Translations under genes and position numbers: made by a program
Shown here: piece by piece, positions 26,227-34,812 of the stretch
Numbering within the stretch: position 1 is the first letter of the stretch
Layout: each line of letters starts with the position of its first letter
Source: Bacteriovoracaceae bacterium
GTDB lineage: Bacteria > Bdellovibrionota > Bacteriovoracia > Bacteriovoracales > Bacteriovoracaceae
Assembly (NCBI GenBank): GCA_947377285.1
Contig: CANCFT010000021.1
Location: forward strand, 1-56,773
Reading direction: 5' to 3'
DNA: 56,773 nt
Notes under the pieces: generated by a model
Database searches by the model: none
The model's input: the letters and a program-made list of their open reading frames with translations, nothing else
Told to the model about the DNA's origin: nothing

Positions 26227-28125
26227 ATGAATATTAATTATTTAAATAGGTTGAGCCTTATGAACACTTCAAGCATGCTGACAGATGAAATTCATGAATA
26301 TTGGACCGGTGTCGCCAATACATTTCAATGGAACAAAAAATGGGATAGTTTGCAATCGGGAAATTTCACTGATGTCAACGTTGAATGGTTTAAAGGGGCC
26401 CGATTAAATATAACTGAAAATTGCCTTGATCGACACTTAGAAAAAAGACGTCACAAAAAAGCATTAATATTTGAACCAAATAATCCAAATGAAGAAGCCA
26501 AATTTTTTACTTATGGAGAACTTCATTTAAGTGTCTGTCGTTTTGCCAACCTTCTCAAAAAGAAGGGTGTTAAAAAAGGTGATATTGTTTGTTTTTATAT
26601 GGGAATGACTCCTGAATTAATGATGGGAATTCTTGCTTGTGCCCGTCTTGGAGCGGTTCATACTGTCGTGTTCGGTGGATTTTCACCAACTTCCCTTAGA
26701 GGAAGACTGGAAGATTCAAAAGCAAAGGTCATTGTCACTCATGATGGGAGTTTTCGTGGAGATAAAATCGTACCATTAAAATCGATGGTCGATGAAGCTA
26801 TCGAAAGTTTAAATTCAGTAGAGACTGTACTTGTCGTTAAAAGAACGCTTAATGAAATCTTCATGAAACCAGGCAGAGACTTCTATTACGAAGCGGCCAT
26901 TAAAGATTGTGAACTTCATTGCCCGGCCACAGTAGTCGAGGCCGAAGATCCACTTTTTATTTTATATACTTCTGGTTCAACTGGAAAACCCAAAGGGCTG
27001 GTCCATACCACTGCTGGTTATATGGTCCATGTTGGAAATAGTTTTAAAGATGTTTTTCAGATAAAAGAGAATGATGTTTTTTGGTGTACTGCAGACATTG
27101 GATGGATTACAGGACATAGCTATTTAACTTATGGGCCATTATTAAATGGATCAACAACAGTCATGTTTGAAGGAATACCAAATCATCCGACTCCTTCAAG
27201 ATTTTGGGAAGTGGTTGAAAAACATAAAGTTTCTCATCTTTATACTGCTCCAACGGCCATTCGATCATTGGAAAAATTTGGAGCGGCCATTCCAGATAGT
27301 TTTTCTATGAAATCCCTTAAAGTTTTAGGCTCTGTGGGAGAACCAATCAATGAAGAAGCTTGGCAGTGGTACCACAAACATGTTGGTAAAGAGAAATGTC
27401 CTATCGTAGACACTTGGTGGCAGACTGAAACAGGTGGAATTTTAATTTCTCCAATAGCTGGACTGACAAAATTAAAACCAGGGCATGCAACACTTCCTCT
27501 AAAGGGAGTTGTGCCAGTTCTTGTTGACGAAAAAGGAGTTGAGCTCACGACGCTTGTTGCTTCTGGAAATTTATGTATTAAATACCCATGGCCTAGTTTA
27601 GCTAGAACTATTTTTGGAGACCATGAGAGATTCAAACAAACTTATTTTTCAACTTATAAAGGACTCTATTTCACTGGGGATGGCGCTCGAAGAGATGAAG
27701 ATGGATATTTTAGAATTACTGGGCGAGTAGACGATGTTATCAACGTTTCAGGACACCGAATTGGAACTGCTGAAGTTGAAGAAGCCATCAACGAGCACCC
27801 ACTTATTACAGAAAGCGCAGTTGTAGGTTTTCCACATGAAATAAAAGGCCAAGGGCTTTATGCATTTGTCACTTGTAATGATGAATCTTTGACTCCTGAA
27901 GTTTTGGAAAAACAAATACGTTCTACAGTTGAAAAAGTCATTGGCCCAATTGCTAAACCTGATGTCATTCAAATTGTTCACTCACTTCCAAAAACAAGAT
28001 CTGGCAAAATTATGAGAAGAATTTTGAGAAAAATTGTTGAAAATGATTTAGCAAATATTGGCGATATCTCGACACTCCTTAATCCAGAGTGTGTTGATGA
28101 TATTATCAAAGGAAAAAAATCTTAA
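26227..28125 (+). CDS. acs: Acetyl-CoA synthetase
   Basis: AMP-forming ligase converting acetate to acetyl-CoA. The match to E. coli Acs runs along the whole length: NITENCLDRHLEKR near 65, ACARLGAVHTVVFGGFSP near 145, LYTSGSTGKPKGLVHTTAGY near 252, WCTADIGWITGHSY near 290, VDTWWQTETGG near 400, FTGDGARRDEDGYFRITGRVDDVINVSGHRIGT near 480, and LPKTRSGKIMRRILRKI near 585, whose Lys is the adenylation lysine and a conserved acetylation site. Length 632 aa, slightly short at the N-terminus. An in-frame ATG at 26260 has a better upstream site and may be the true start. It ends overlapping the convergent Nudix-MBL gene by 4 bp. Confidence 0.97.
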   Translation: MNINYLNRLSLMNTSSMLTDEIHEYWTGVANTFQWNKKWDSLQSGNFTDVNVEWFKGARLNITENCLDRHLEKRRHKKALIFEPNNPNEEAKFFTYGELHLSVCRFANLLKKKGVKKGDIVCFYMGMTPELMMGILACARLGAVHTVVFGGFSPTSLRGRLEDSKAKVIVTHDGSFRGDKIVPLKSMVDEAIESLNSVETVLVVKRTLNEIFMKPGRDFYYEAAIKDCELHCPATVVEAEDPLFILYTSGSTGKPKGLVHTTAGYMVHVGNSFKDVFQIKENDVFWCTADIGWITGHSYLTYGPLLNGSTTVMFEGIPNHPTPSRFWEVVEKHKVSHLYTAPTAIRSLEKFGAAIPDSFSMKSLKVLGSVGEPINEEAWQWYHKHVGKEKCPIVDTWWQTETGGILISPIAGLTKLKPGHATLPLKGVVPVLVDEKGVELTTLVASGNLCIKYPWPSLARTIFGDHERFKQTYFSTYKGLYFTGDGARRDEDGYFRITGRVDDVINVSGHRIGTAEVEEAINEHPLITESAVVGFPHEIKGQGLYAFVTCNDESLTPEVLEKQIRSTVEKVIGPIAKPDVIQIVHSLPKTRSGKIMRRILRKIVENDLANIGDISTLLNPECVDDIIKGKKS

Positions 28126-29468
28126 GAGTCTTCTTCTTTTATTTTTTTTATATGGGCCTGAATTGTTCTTTGAGCAAAGGGAATTAACTCAGGGGCCAGG
28201 CCCATATAAATTGAATCTAGAATTTCTTGTTCACTTTTGTGATTATTTAATAAATCCCTTATACTCGCTTCTCTCAATTTTCGATGATTGAGTGTTTCAT
28301 GAATCTTATTAATCCCACCAATAATGATCCCATGACTTGGAATAATATTTTGGGGATTAAGTTTGATTACTCTCTCTAAAGATTCAAAATATTTTTTCAT
28401 ATCGCCTTCTGGAGCTTGAATGACAACAGTACCAATTGTTTGAATTAAATCCCCGGCCAAAAACCACATCATATTATCTGGAGCAATGGCCAATTGTCCT
28501 TCGTCGTGACCCGGAACTTCATACACTCGGACATTATGTCCTAAACTTTTTGTGAGAATATCTCCTTCCTTTCTAATCGTCAGAGTGATTCCTTCAAAAT
28601 AATTTTCTCCACTTTGCTTTTTAATCCTATTAAGAGTATCGCTGCTAAGCTCTATTCCAACACTACAAAGACGGGCGATTTCGGCGCTGAATTGGTAGTG
28701 ATCAAGATGGTGATGTGTTAACAAAATTCGGTCAAACCCAATTTTTAAAATTGATCTCATAAATTTTTGTAACTCTTCTTCATTTTTAGGGGATGGATCA
28801 ATTAAATATTTAGGGGCATCAGGAAGTCCGTCGCCAATGATAAATGAATTAGTTCGATTGGCCGGTGGAAATGTATTTGAAAGTGGTAGAAATTGTCTTA
28901 CTCCACAAAGAGATTCAATCATGGGAACTTCTAAATCAGGAAGATAAGGCAAAGACATGTCAATAAGAGTTGAATGATTAAGACTAGTCACTAAGGCCTT
29001 CAGTAAATTAATGGCAGGGGGAACTGCTAGCATTTCCCCTCTTTTGTACAATTCGTGCAAATCTTCGGGAGTTCGCCATAATCCGAATTCTGCTTCGTTA
29101 AGATCTATTTCAAATAATTTCTCCGACTTTAATGTAATTTTGAGATAATAATTTTTAAATCTATAAGGATTAAATTCAGGCGTAATCGCAATACCAATTA
29201 AATCGATTGCCAAAACTTCGCCAGAATCTACTCCTTCAATCAAATTATAATTGAGTTCTTCTTGAACTTCTCTGATTAATGCGTGAAGAATTTGAGGTTT
29301 AATTTCCTTGGGCCATAGAGAATTTAAAAGTTCCTCTTCGCTATCTGTCTTATCAATCTTTCCACCAGGAGTTGCATAGTAGCCTGGAAAAACAGATAAA
29401 TAATTTTGTCTTTTAATAAAAAATATTTTTGTACTTGTGACAAATACAGCTGAAACAGATTCTCTCAT
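28122..29468 (-). CDS. Nudix hydrolase - metallo-beta-lactamase fusion protein
   Basis: Two hydrolase domains in one 448-aa cytoplasmic chain. Residues 1-170 are a Nudix domain. TPGGKIDK starts the Nudix box (GG at 35-36) and REVQEEL at 66-72 supplies the metal-binding Glu residues, with an insertion of about 20 residues between them. Residues 195-440 form a metallo-beta-lactamase-fold domain with THHHLDH at 251-257, VPGHDEGQ near 320, FLAGDLI and a late IIPSHG. The arrangement resembles the pairing of Nudix and LACTB2-like MBL domains. Nucleotide-diphosphate or CoA cleavage plus thioester or RNA hydrolysis are possible; neither substrate can be assigned. Convergent with acs. Confidence 0.85.
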   Translation of the reverse strand: MRESVSAVFVTSTKIFFIKRQNYLSVFPGYYATPGGKIDKTDSEEELLNSLWPKEIKPQILHALIREVQEELNYNLIEGVDSGEVLAIDLIGIAITPEFNPYRFKNYYLKITLKSEKLFEIDLNEAEFGLWRTPEDLHELYKRGEMLAVPPAINLLKALVTSLNHSTLIDMSLPYLPDLEVPMIESLCGVRQFLPLSNTFPPANRTNSFIIGDGLPDAPKYLIDPSPKNEEELQKFMRSILKIGFDRILLTHHHLDHYQFSAEIARLCSVGIELSSDTLNRIKKQSGENYFEGITLTIRKEGDILTKSLGHNVRVYEVPGHDEGQLAIAPDNMMWFLAGDLIQTIGTVVIQAPEGDMKKYFESLERVIKLNPQNIIPSHGIIIGGINKIHETLNHRKLREASIRDLLNNHKSEQEILDSIYMGLAPELIPFAQRTIQAHIKKIKEEDS

Positions 29469-29489
29469 GGCAAATTATCTCGCTTTTTT

Positions 29490-30350
29490 TTATTGATAAG
29501 TAAAAAAAGATTTTTTACTTATCTTATCAATATATTCTTTTCTAATATTTTTTAAACAATCTTTTAGATTTTCTAATGGACAAAGATTTACTGCCTTTGC
29601 ACTTGCTTCGGCAACGGCCCTAGAAGTTCCGGTAAATTCCTTGTGCCCAGAGGGAAAATAATAATCAATCTTTTCTTGAAAGAGGAGCCCCTGGTCATAA
29701 AGAATTGATTGGCCATCAAAATAATCCCCTATCATAAGCATATTTTTAAGGGGAGCCAGTTTTTGAGGGAAAAGTCCTGTCTTGTTTTTTATAAGAGGAG
29801 AAACTCTCCCAGAAGAAATAAACCAAAATCCAGAAAGTTGAACATCAAGAGTGTCATTAGTTAGTAAACCCGCGGCCGCTACCACTACATCGATATGATG
29901 ACTTTTAATCCATTCTATTGCTTTTAGCCAATATTCTTTTTTTTGTTCACCTAATGAATCAAAAACAACCAAAGGATAAAGTTGACTACTACTTTTTGAA
30001 TTATCATAAAAACTTAAGAACTCTTCAATAACAAGTTGTCCATGGTATCGAGGTGATTTTAAAATATTATCTTTACTGAGACAATCCAGCTGCACACTTT
30101 TAGTAAAATCAATCACAGCATGAATTTTGATTTTATCTTTTTTAAGTTTTTGGAGGCAATAGCCGGTATCAACAAAGGCGATTTTAAGACTTGTTGGTTT
30201 ACTCTCTTTTGACTCTTGAGCGAAAATCTCATTTTGTACTATAAAAAAATAAGCTGGCACCAAAAGTGCCAGCTTGAAGAAACTCTTAATTTTGGTTGGT
30301 AGTTCTTGGAGGATCAATAAAAAATGGGCGGTGAATTGCGACTTGTGCAT
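29490..30350 (-). CDS. Divergent subtilase-like (S8) secreted protein
   Basis: A compact subtilisin-like pattern: FVDTG with Asp61, RYHGQ with His103, and FTGTSRAVAEASAKA with Ser243. These are the order and local motifs of the S8 Asp-His-Ser triad (DTG, HG, GTSxAxxxA). The usual oxyanion Asn region reads AAAGLLTND, so Asn is displaced or lost. The signal peptide (residues about 22-45) ends IFAQES. At 286 aa including leader it is small for a subtilase and lacks a pro-domain. The ATG at 30350 overlaps the upstream gene by 65 bp and has no clear ribosome site, so initiation at a downstream non-ATG codon is possible. A terminator hairpin lies within the signal-peptide codons. It may be an inactive homologue. 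Confidence 0.6.
   Translation of the reverse strand: MHKSQFTAHFLLILQELPTKIKSFFKLALLVPAYFFIVQNEIFAQESKESKPTSLKIAFVDTGYCLQKLKKDKIKIHAVIDFTKSVQLDCLSKDNILKSPRYHGQLVIEEFLSFYDNSKSSSQLYPLVVFDSLGEQKKEYWLKAIEWIKSHHIDVVVAAAGLLTNDTLDVQLSGFWFISSGRVSPLIKNKTGLFPQKLAPLKNMLMIGDYFDGQSILYDQGLLFQEKIDYYFPSGHKEFTGTSRAVAEASAKAVNLCPLENLKDCLKNIRKEYIDKISKKSFFTYQ
30241..30276 (-). terminator. Intrinsic terminator inside the subtilase-like signal peptide
   Basis: Reading leftward, AAGCTGGCAC - TTTTG - GTGCCAGCTT is a perfect 10-bp stem with a 5-nt loop, directly followed by a T-rich ATTTTTTTAT. It begins 10 bp past the stop of the 1099-aa gene and so looks like its terminator. The same bases also encode KLALLVPAYFF of the next protein's signal peptide. 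Dual use is seen directly; attenuation is inferred. Confidence 0.8.
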
Positions 30351-33300
30351 ATGCTTTATTATAGAGGTCTTTATTGAAATTTTTCAAACTTTTCTTGAAA
30401 TCATCCTCCATATTTCCCAAAACTTTATTAGTGGCGTTCTGAACCAAAAGCATCATGACGCGATAGATTCCTTCTGCATTACTCATAGCGTTTGAAAGTG
30501 TGTCTTTCATCGCTAAGGCCGATAGAACTGCTCCCAATTTTTCAATGCTCACTTCCCCACTGCTGGCCGATTTTAAAACATTGATAAAAAGAGTTGAATC
30601 ATTTCCAATCATATTGATCCATTTTTTATCACGAGAAAATATTTTCCCCGATTCATCATAAGCTTTGTTGATACAAAGAATTTCTGATAATGCTTTAAGT
30701 GAGAACATTTTAATATTTTTATTTGGTATGAAAAATGTCGATCCATTTACTTCAGACTTTAACTTAGACAATAATTCTGGTGCCGTTAATGAAAGATCAG
30801 AGGCAAGTTCAAAATCTTTATCAAAACTTTTTAAACTTGATTGAATCATTGCTGAAGATTTTAAAACACCTTCTGCTCTATAGGGATTAGTAAAGACAAC
30901 TGCTCTTTTGTCCCATAAAAGTTTTTGAGCATCTTTAGAAGATCCAAGTGCGAGAGCATTTTTTAGACCTGTATTATTTTCGTCTATAAAAACAAAAGTC
31001 GAAGATTTTGATTTTCCCACAAAATTATTCAACGCCTTCATATTAGTACCTTCATCGTTATCAACCACTAGTAACACTTTCCCAGAAAGACCATTGGTTA
31101 AAACTGCTGCGTTTTGACTGGCAAGGCTTAAGTCCAGGACAGATACTTTTTCAGTTCCTCCCGCTAGGCTTAAAGCATCTAATAATGATTTTAAATTTTT
31201 ATCTGAATTGGCAATGATCACGCCCTTTTTAGAGTTTTCTAAGTATTGAGCTTTGGCCATCACAACTAAATCAGCAGGTAGAACACCTAAGAGCACTCCA
31301 TTTTCAGAAATAGTCGCTGAGAAACTAAGGTCACGGTAAATATCAGCGTCACTTGTTACGAGGACTTCAGCATCTGTTAATTGGGTCGTTGCCACAAGAT
31401 TGGTCACTTCGCTAAATTCTTTTGAGATTAAATTTGCTTGAGAGTTGGCAGTTAATTGAATTTTCATATGCCCATTAAAAGCTCGTTTAGACATATTCGT
31501 CACACTTAAACTTAGTTTATTCCCAACTCCTTTTAGTAGCTGCCCATTAAGTGTTAATCCTGATAAGGCCAGTGGATAAGAAACTAAGAATTGTTTTTGA
31601 TCAGCACGTTTTAATATTCCCGAACCAATGGAGTCAAAATATTGTCCTTCAACTGCATCATCACTTGTTAATTGTGAAATGACTTTCAATGATTTTTTTG
31701 AATTTGATCCTATTGCTGCATTAGCGGCCACTTTTGAAAGCCCTGCCCCAATAATTTTCACTAAACTCCTAGCTGGAATTTCTGCTAATTTAACAATCTC
31801 TCCATTATCTAATTGAACAGAGACATTTTGGGCCGGTTTAAAACCAAAGTTCTGTAAAGTAATGTTGTGAAGAGTGGTTTCTCCTGGTTGAAAAATTCCG
31901 TCAAGTTTGGCAATTCCTCGGATTCCACCATCAAATATTTCTGAATTTACAAAAGCTAGGATTGCATTATTGTTATAAACTTTTATCACTTCAACAATTC
32001 TTTTTTGGCGATAAATTTCTGTAAGAGCTGCGATATTAGCATTGAATACTTCTTGCTCTAATCGGTCAAAATTCGCCCGTCTAATTTCCTCAAATCGCTT
32101 GTTAAATGCCTCAAGCTCAGAAGACTTAAAAGAAGATAAATAATCATTTCCCGAGCGATTAGGAGTTGCATCTGCTAGATCGAAGGCCACTTGGAAAGCA
32201 TCGGCTTTAACAATTGGATAATCACGAGAATAGGCGCTCGCATCAGCAAGAATACGTCCTTTTTCAAAATATTCAGGATAGTCGCGATTGGCAGCTTGGT
32301 TATAGATTGTTGTATAACGAGAATCATATTGAGCATTATACTCTCCATCAATACGGCGAAGAAATTCATAACGAGTATATCCTCGGTAAGAATCAAGATA
32401 CCCATCTAAATAAGCTTTTTTTAAGATCTCTCGGTTATTATAAACATTAGGATTAAAACTCGGTCCATTAAAATCCCCTGGATAATCTGGTGAATGTCTT
32501 TGAAAAGATCCAGCAAATGGCCCATTCATATTTACCGTTGATAAATTTCCTGACTCTATTTTTTTAACAGTTTCTTTTTCACCATTCATATTTCCGTTAA
32601 TGGCGCCAATTGATTGAGCACGCTCCATTCCCGCAATTTTACCTTGCTCAATTCCTACAGAAGCTGCATTACTAGCATCCCCTCTTTTAGTTCCAGCAAG
32701 GGAGCCATCTCTATCTCCAGCATTTCTATTTCCACTTATAGTCCCTTCTCTAGTTCCATCTCTAAGGCCATCTAGACGAGCACGGGCCGATCCATCTCGC
32801 TCACCTGTATCTGAGCCTCGTTTATAAAATCTATCTTGTCCTTCGAGAGTTCCTTTATATAAACCATCACCTTCACCGTCTCTAACACCTAAGTCCTGGC
32901 CTAATCTTTTTGCTAGAGAGTATCCATCGTTAGTTCCATCAACTTGCCCTTTATTGGCCCCTTCTCTGTTGATAAAACTAATTGAAGCAATGAGATCCGT
33001 TTTATAAGACTCTCTATTTCTAGCGGCAATTTGTAATCGATTAGAGGCATCACGAGATCTTTGCAAGACGACATTATAATCTGCTCCAACCTGATCGAGT
33101 CTCACATTCAAAGGTCCTAGATCAATTTTAAGTGAGCCATATTCACGTAATTTATCGTCAATAGATTTAGCAGTAGCAGAAATATTATTTGAAACTATAA
33201 CAATTTGATCTTTATTAACTTCTGGATCTTTTTTGAGTTCATCAAGTTTATTTTGTAGACTCGTTATAGTAGCTTTCGATCCATTAATTTCATTTTGAAG

Positions 33301-33585
33301 AGCGTTCATTTTATCAAGTTGATTATTTCTTTGTTGCTCTAAAACCCGCACTTGGTCTTCATACTGAGATTTAGATTGATCAATACGGGCCAGCTCAATT
33401 TTTAAATCTTCGATAGCTCTAGATAAATCGTATAATCCTGGATCGTCTTCTAGTCGAAAACTTTGCTGGCCTATATAGCCCGAAATTTCATTGGCATTGA
33501 CTGGATACATTTGTAAAAGAGAAGTAATTCCCAGGATGAGCAGTAGAAATAATTTCTTTTTTAAAAACTTAGTTTGATTAACCAT
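30286..33585 (-). CDS. Large exported coiled-coil protein with Gly-rich repeat block (1099 aa)
   Basis: The signal peptide ends near residue 32 (VNANEIS). Residues 50-190 form a strong coiled coil (ELARIDQSKSQYEDQVRVLEQQ and onward). Residues about 205-330 are a block where Gly recurs every 4 residues (DGTREGTISGNRNAG, DRDGSLAG, IEQGKIAG). A Tyr/Arg-rich block follows to about 430. The C-terminal 560 residues look beta-rich with an Ig-like GIFQPGETTLHNITLQNFG segment, then helices. The ATG at 33585 has GGAGAG before it and is preferred to the TTG at 33597. A promoter-proximal palindrome lies at 33635-33663. No family recognised; probably a surface or periplasmic structural protein. Confidence 0.8.
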   Translation of the reverse strand: MVNQTKFLKKKLFLLLILGITSLLQMYPVNANEISGYIGQQSFRLEDDPGLYDLSRAIEDLKIELARIDQSKSQYEDQVRVLEQQRNNQLDKMNALQNEINGSKATITSLQNKLDELKKDPEVNKDQIVIVSNNISATAKSIDDKLREYGSLKIDLGPLNVRLDQVGADYNVVLQRSRDASNRLQIAARNRESYKTDLIASISFINREGANKGQVDGTNDGYSLAKRLGQDLGVRDGEGDGLYKGTLEGQDRFYKRGSDTGERDGSARARLDGLRDGTREGTISGNRNAGDRDGSLAGTKRGDASNAASVGIEQGKIAGMERAQSIGAINGNMNGEKETVKKIESGNLSTVNMNGPFAGSFQRHSPDYPGDFNGPSFNPNVYNNREILKKAYLDGYLDSYRGYTRYEFLRRIDGEYNAQYDSRYTTIYNQAANRDYPEYFEKGRILADASAYSRDYPIVKADAFQVAFDLADATPNRSGNDYLSSFKSSELEAFNKRFEEIRRANFDRLEQEVFNANIAALTEIYRQKRIVEVIKVYNNNAILAFVNSEIFDGGIRGIAKLDGIFQPGETTLHNITLQNFGFKPAQNVSVQLDNGEIVKLAEIPARSLVKIIGAGLSKVAANAAIGSNSKKSLKVISQLTSDDAVEGQYFDSIGSGILKRADQKQFLVSYPLALSGLTLNGQLLKGVGNKLSLSVTNMSKRAFNGHMKIQLTANSQANLISKEFSEVTNLVATTQLTDAEVLVTSDADIYRDLSFSATISENGVLLGVLPADLVVMAKAQYLENSKKGVIIANSDKNLKSLLDALSLAGGTEKVSVLDLSLASQNAAVLTNGLSGKVLLVVDNDEGTNMKALNNFVGKSKSSTFVFIDENNTGLKNALALGSSKDAQKLLWDKRAVVFTNPYRAEGVLKSSAMIQSSLKSFDKDFELASDLSLTAPELLSKLKSEVNGSTFFIPNKNIKMFSLKALSEILCINKAYDESGKIFSRDKKWINMIGNDSTLFINVLKSASSGEVSIEKLGAVLSALAMKDTLSNAMSNAEGIYRVMMLLVQNATNKVLGNMEDDFKKSLKNFNKDLYNKAYAQVAIHRPFFIDPPRTTNQN
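32570..32960 (-). repeat. DNA encoding the tetrad-glycine repeat block
   Basis: This stretch of the 1099-aa gene encodes degenerate 4-residue units, each usually with Gly in the last position and Asp or Glu before it (xxDG, xxEG, xxAG). About 25 units are visible. The DNA copies have diverged, so this is a protein-level repeat and not a tandem DNA repeat array. The period of four resembles the glycine-rich helices of Yae1-like or flagellar-stator-type repeats. Confidence 0.6.
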
Positions 33586-33634
33586 TGATCTCTCCAAATC
33601 GTCACCATTAAGACTTTAAACAATGCTTAGGGGT

Positions 33635-33663
33635 CAAAGTGACACTAAAAGATTGTCACTTTG
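33635..33663. promoter_or_regulatory. Perfect 10-bp inverted repeat upstream of the 1099-aa gene
   Basis: CAAAGTGACA at 33635-33644 and TGTCACTTTG at 33654-33663 are exact inverted repeats with a 9-base spacer, 50-78 bases before the ATG at 33585. Flanking GGGG/CCTCC partly extend the symmetry. There is no adjacent T-run, so an operator or 5'-leader hairpin is more likely than a terminator. Confidence 0.5.
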
Positions 33664-33830
33664 CCTCCAAAAATCATCCAATTTTTTTGGTGGGGTTTAA
33701 TTAATCAATGATTAAGCAATTCTTGAGCCAAAAGCTTAGACTTTTTTAATTAACCAAATTATTTACATTTTAGATTGTAGCGATCTTTATATTTTTGAAG
33801 ATCTGGAAAGCATTTGCCTTTAATCAAAGA

Positions 33831-33868
33831 AAAACTAACAAGGCTTCCGAAGAAGCCCTGTTAGTTTT
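33831..33868 (-). terminator. Terminator of the 164-aa gene
   Basis: Reading leftward, AAAACTAACA and GGCTTC pair with GAAGCC and TGTTAGTTTT, with one internal A/C mismatch and a TTCG tetraloop. The next bases are T-rich (CTTTG after a TTTT). It lies 40 bp after the gene's stop, a strong intrinsic terminator. Confidence 0.8.
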
Positions 33869-33907
33869 GAATATAGTTTTTAGTGTAAGTGTTGATTCGT
33901 TTCCTAG

Positions 33908-34402
33908 TTATTTCGGAACTGTATTATTACTTTTATTTTCAGAATTGCTGTCTAAAACTTGAGTTGCTTTAATTACATTTCTTCCAATTTCATTTATTGT
34001 ATTTTTTTTAATTTCGCATTCTTCATTGTTACCAGAAGTTAAGCCTTCTAGAAAGGCTGTGGCCGTTCGCGAAGCGCCGTAGCAAGCAGAAGCTAATGTA
34101 ATTTTCTCACTTTTTGAAAACTTCATTCCGTTATATTCTCTAAAGCAAGTGTCATACATTTTTACTTGAATCTCTTTGTCGCTTAAAGATGTAGATTTAC
34201 AATAATCAGAGAGTGATTGTCTTAAATGTGATCGTAAGATCTCGACATTTTTTGAAGTTTCAATATTGTGTTTATCTTCAAAAAGAATGTTAAAATCTAA
34301 AAAAAGTTCTTTGACAGCAACGCTATTACAAAATTTTTCGCTAGCAAAAGCGCTATTAGCTATAAAACTGATAACCACTGCTAAGACCCAAAAAAATTTC
34401 AT
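33908..34402 (-). CDS. Small exported hypothetical protein (164 aa)
   Basis: A signal peptide of about 20 residues ends SAFASEKFC. The mature part is helical and contains five or six cysteines (KFCNS, DYCKS, DTCFREY, SACYGA, EECEI), which suggests disulfide bonds in the periplasm. The C-terminus is polar and Asn/Ser-rich. A GGGGG run precedes the ATG at 34402. It stands alone, bounded by its own terminator on one side and a 410-bp divergent spacer on the other. No family recognised. Confidence 0.7.
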   Translation of the reverse strand: MKFFWVLAVVISFIANSAFASEKFCNSVAVKELFLDFNILFEDKHNIETSKNVEILRSHLRQSLSDYCKSTSLSDKEIQVKMYDTCFREYNGMKFSKSEKITLASACYGASRTATAFLEGLTSGNNEECEIKKNTINEIGRNVIKATQVLDSNSENKSNNTVPK

Positions 34403-34812
34403 TACGAAACCCCCATTAATATTTATAATTTAAATATCGGTTAATTAATTTAAAACTTAAATTATTGAGGATTAATTAAGTGAGAACTTTTGAAATCTAA
34501 TATCCGACTTTACCGTTTATTTTTAACTTGTGGAAAATTTTGAACAAATGATCCTGTTGATAAATGGTCCAGTCCTCAACCAAAATGGATCATCGATTTA
34601 CATGGCTTATATTAATTGCCGACAAGTGGCCAATTGTTTATCTTTCAATTAGGAATCACAAAACGTTACAAAGCGAGTAATATTTCCTTCATATTTTGGA
34701 GTTCCAACCTTTATTTTTATACTAAAATAAATACAGAGTCCTATTGATCTTTTTTTTGAACATGTTACTGGTATTCAGAATTGAATTTAATCTTTAATCC
34801 CAGGAGTTAATA
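34403..34812. other. 410-bp divergent intergenic region
   Basis: AT-rich spacer between two divergent exported-protein genes. It contains a candidate promoter at 34696-34723 for the rightward gene and a weak 7-bp inverted repeat (ATGATCC ... GGATCAT). A 34-codon ATG frame at 34548-34652 has no ribosome site, so I do not call it. Nothing else is supported. Confidence 0.45.
34696..34723 (+). promoter_or_regulatory. Candidate sigma-70-type promoter
   Basis: TTGGAG and TATACT are separated by 16 bp, about 90 bases before the 130-aa gene start. Both hexamers match the consensus at four to five positions. The background is AT-rich, so chance matches are common. Confidence 0.35.

Larger units (their letters stand above)
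33598..33907. other. 310-bp intergenic region
   Basis: This region holds the perfect 10-bp palindromic repeat at 33635-33663 near the 1099-aa gene and the terminator at 33831-33868 for the 164-aa gene. Between them, minus-strand bases about 33764-33830 read as a short open stretch with codon-like composition (CFPDLQKYKDRYNLKCK, then TAA). It has no ATG or ribosome site and may be a gene remnant. Nothing else is supported. Confidence 0.5.

Noticed and set aside
27240..27635. 131-codon open frame antisense to acs
   Set aside because: The plus strand encodes conserved Acs motifs across this entire interval; the reverse frame is a shadow.
32570..32960. Regular repeat pattern considered as CRISPR or a DNA minisatellite
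   Set aside because: Periodicity exists at the amino-acid level only; DNA units differ and there are no uniform spacers.
33764..33830. Short minus-strand coding-like stretch ending in TAA
   Set aside because: It has no ATG and follows directly after a terminator hairpin; only a TTG without a ribosome site could start it. It is mentioned as a possible remnant but not called.
34548..34652. 34-codon ATG frame in the spacer before the 130-aa gene
   Set aside because: There is no Shine-Dalgarno sequence at suitable distance, another frame is equally open, and it is too short to judge.
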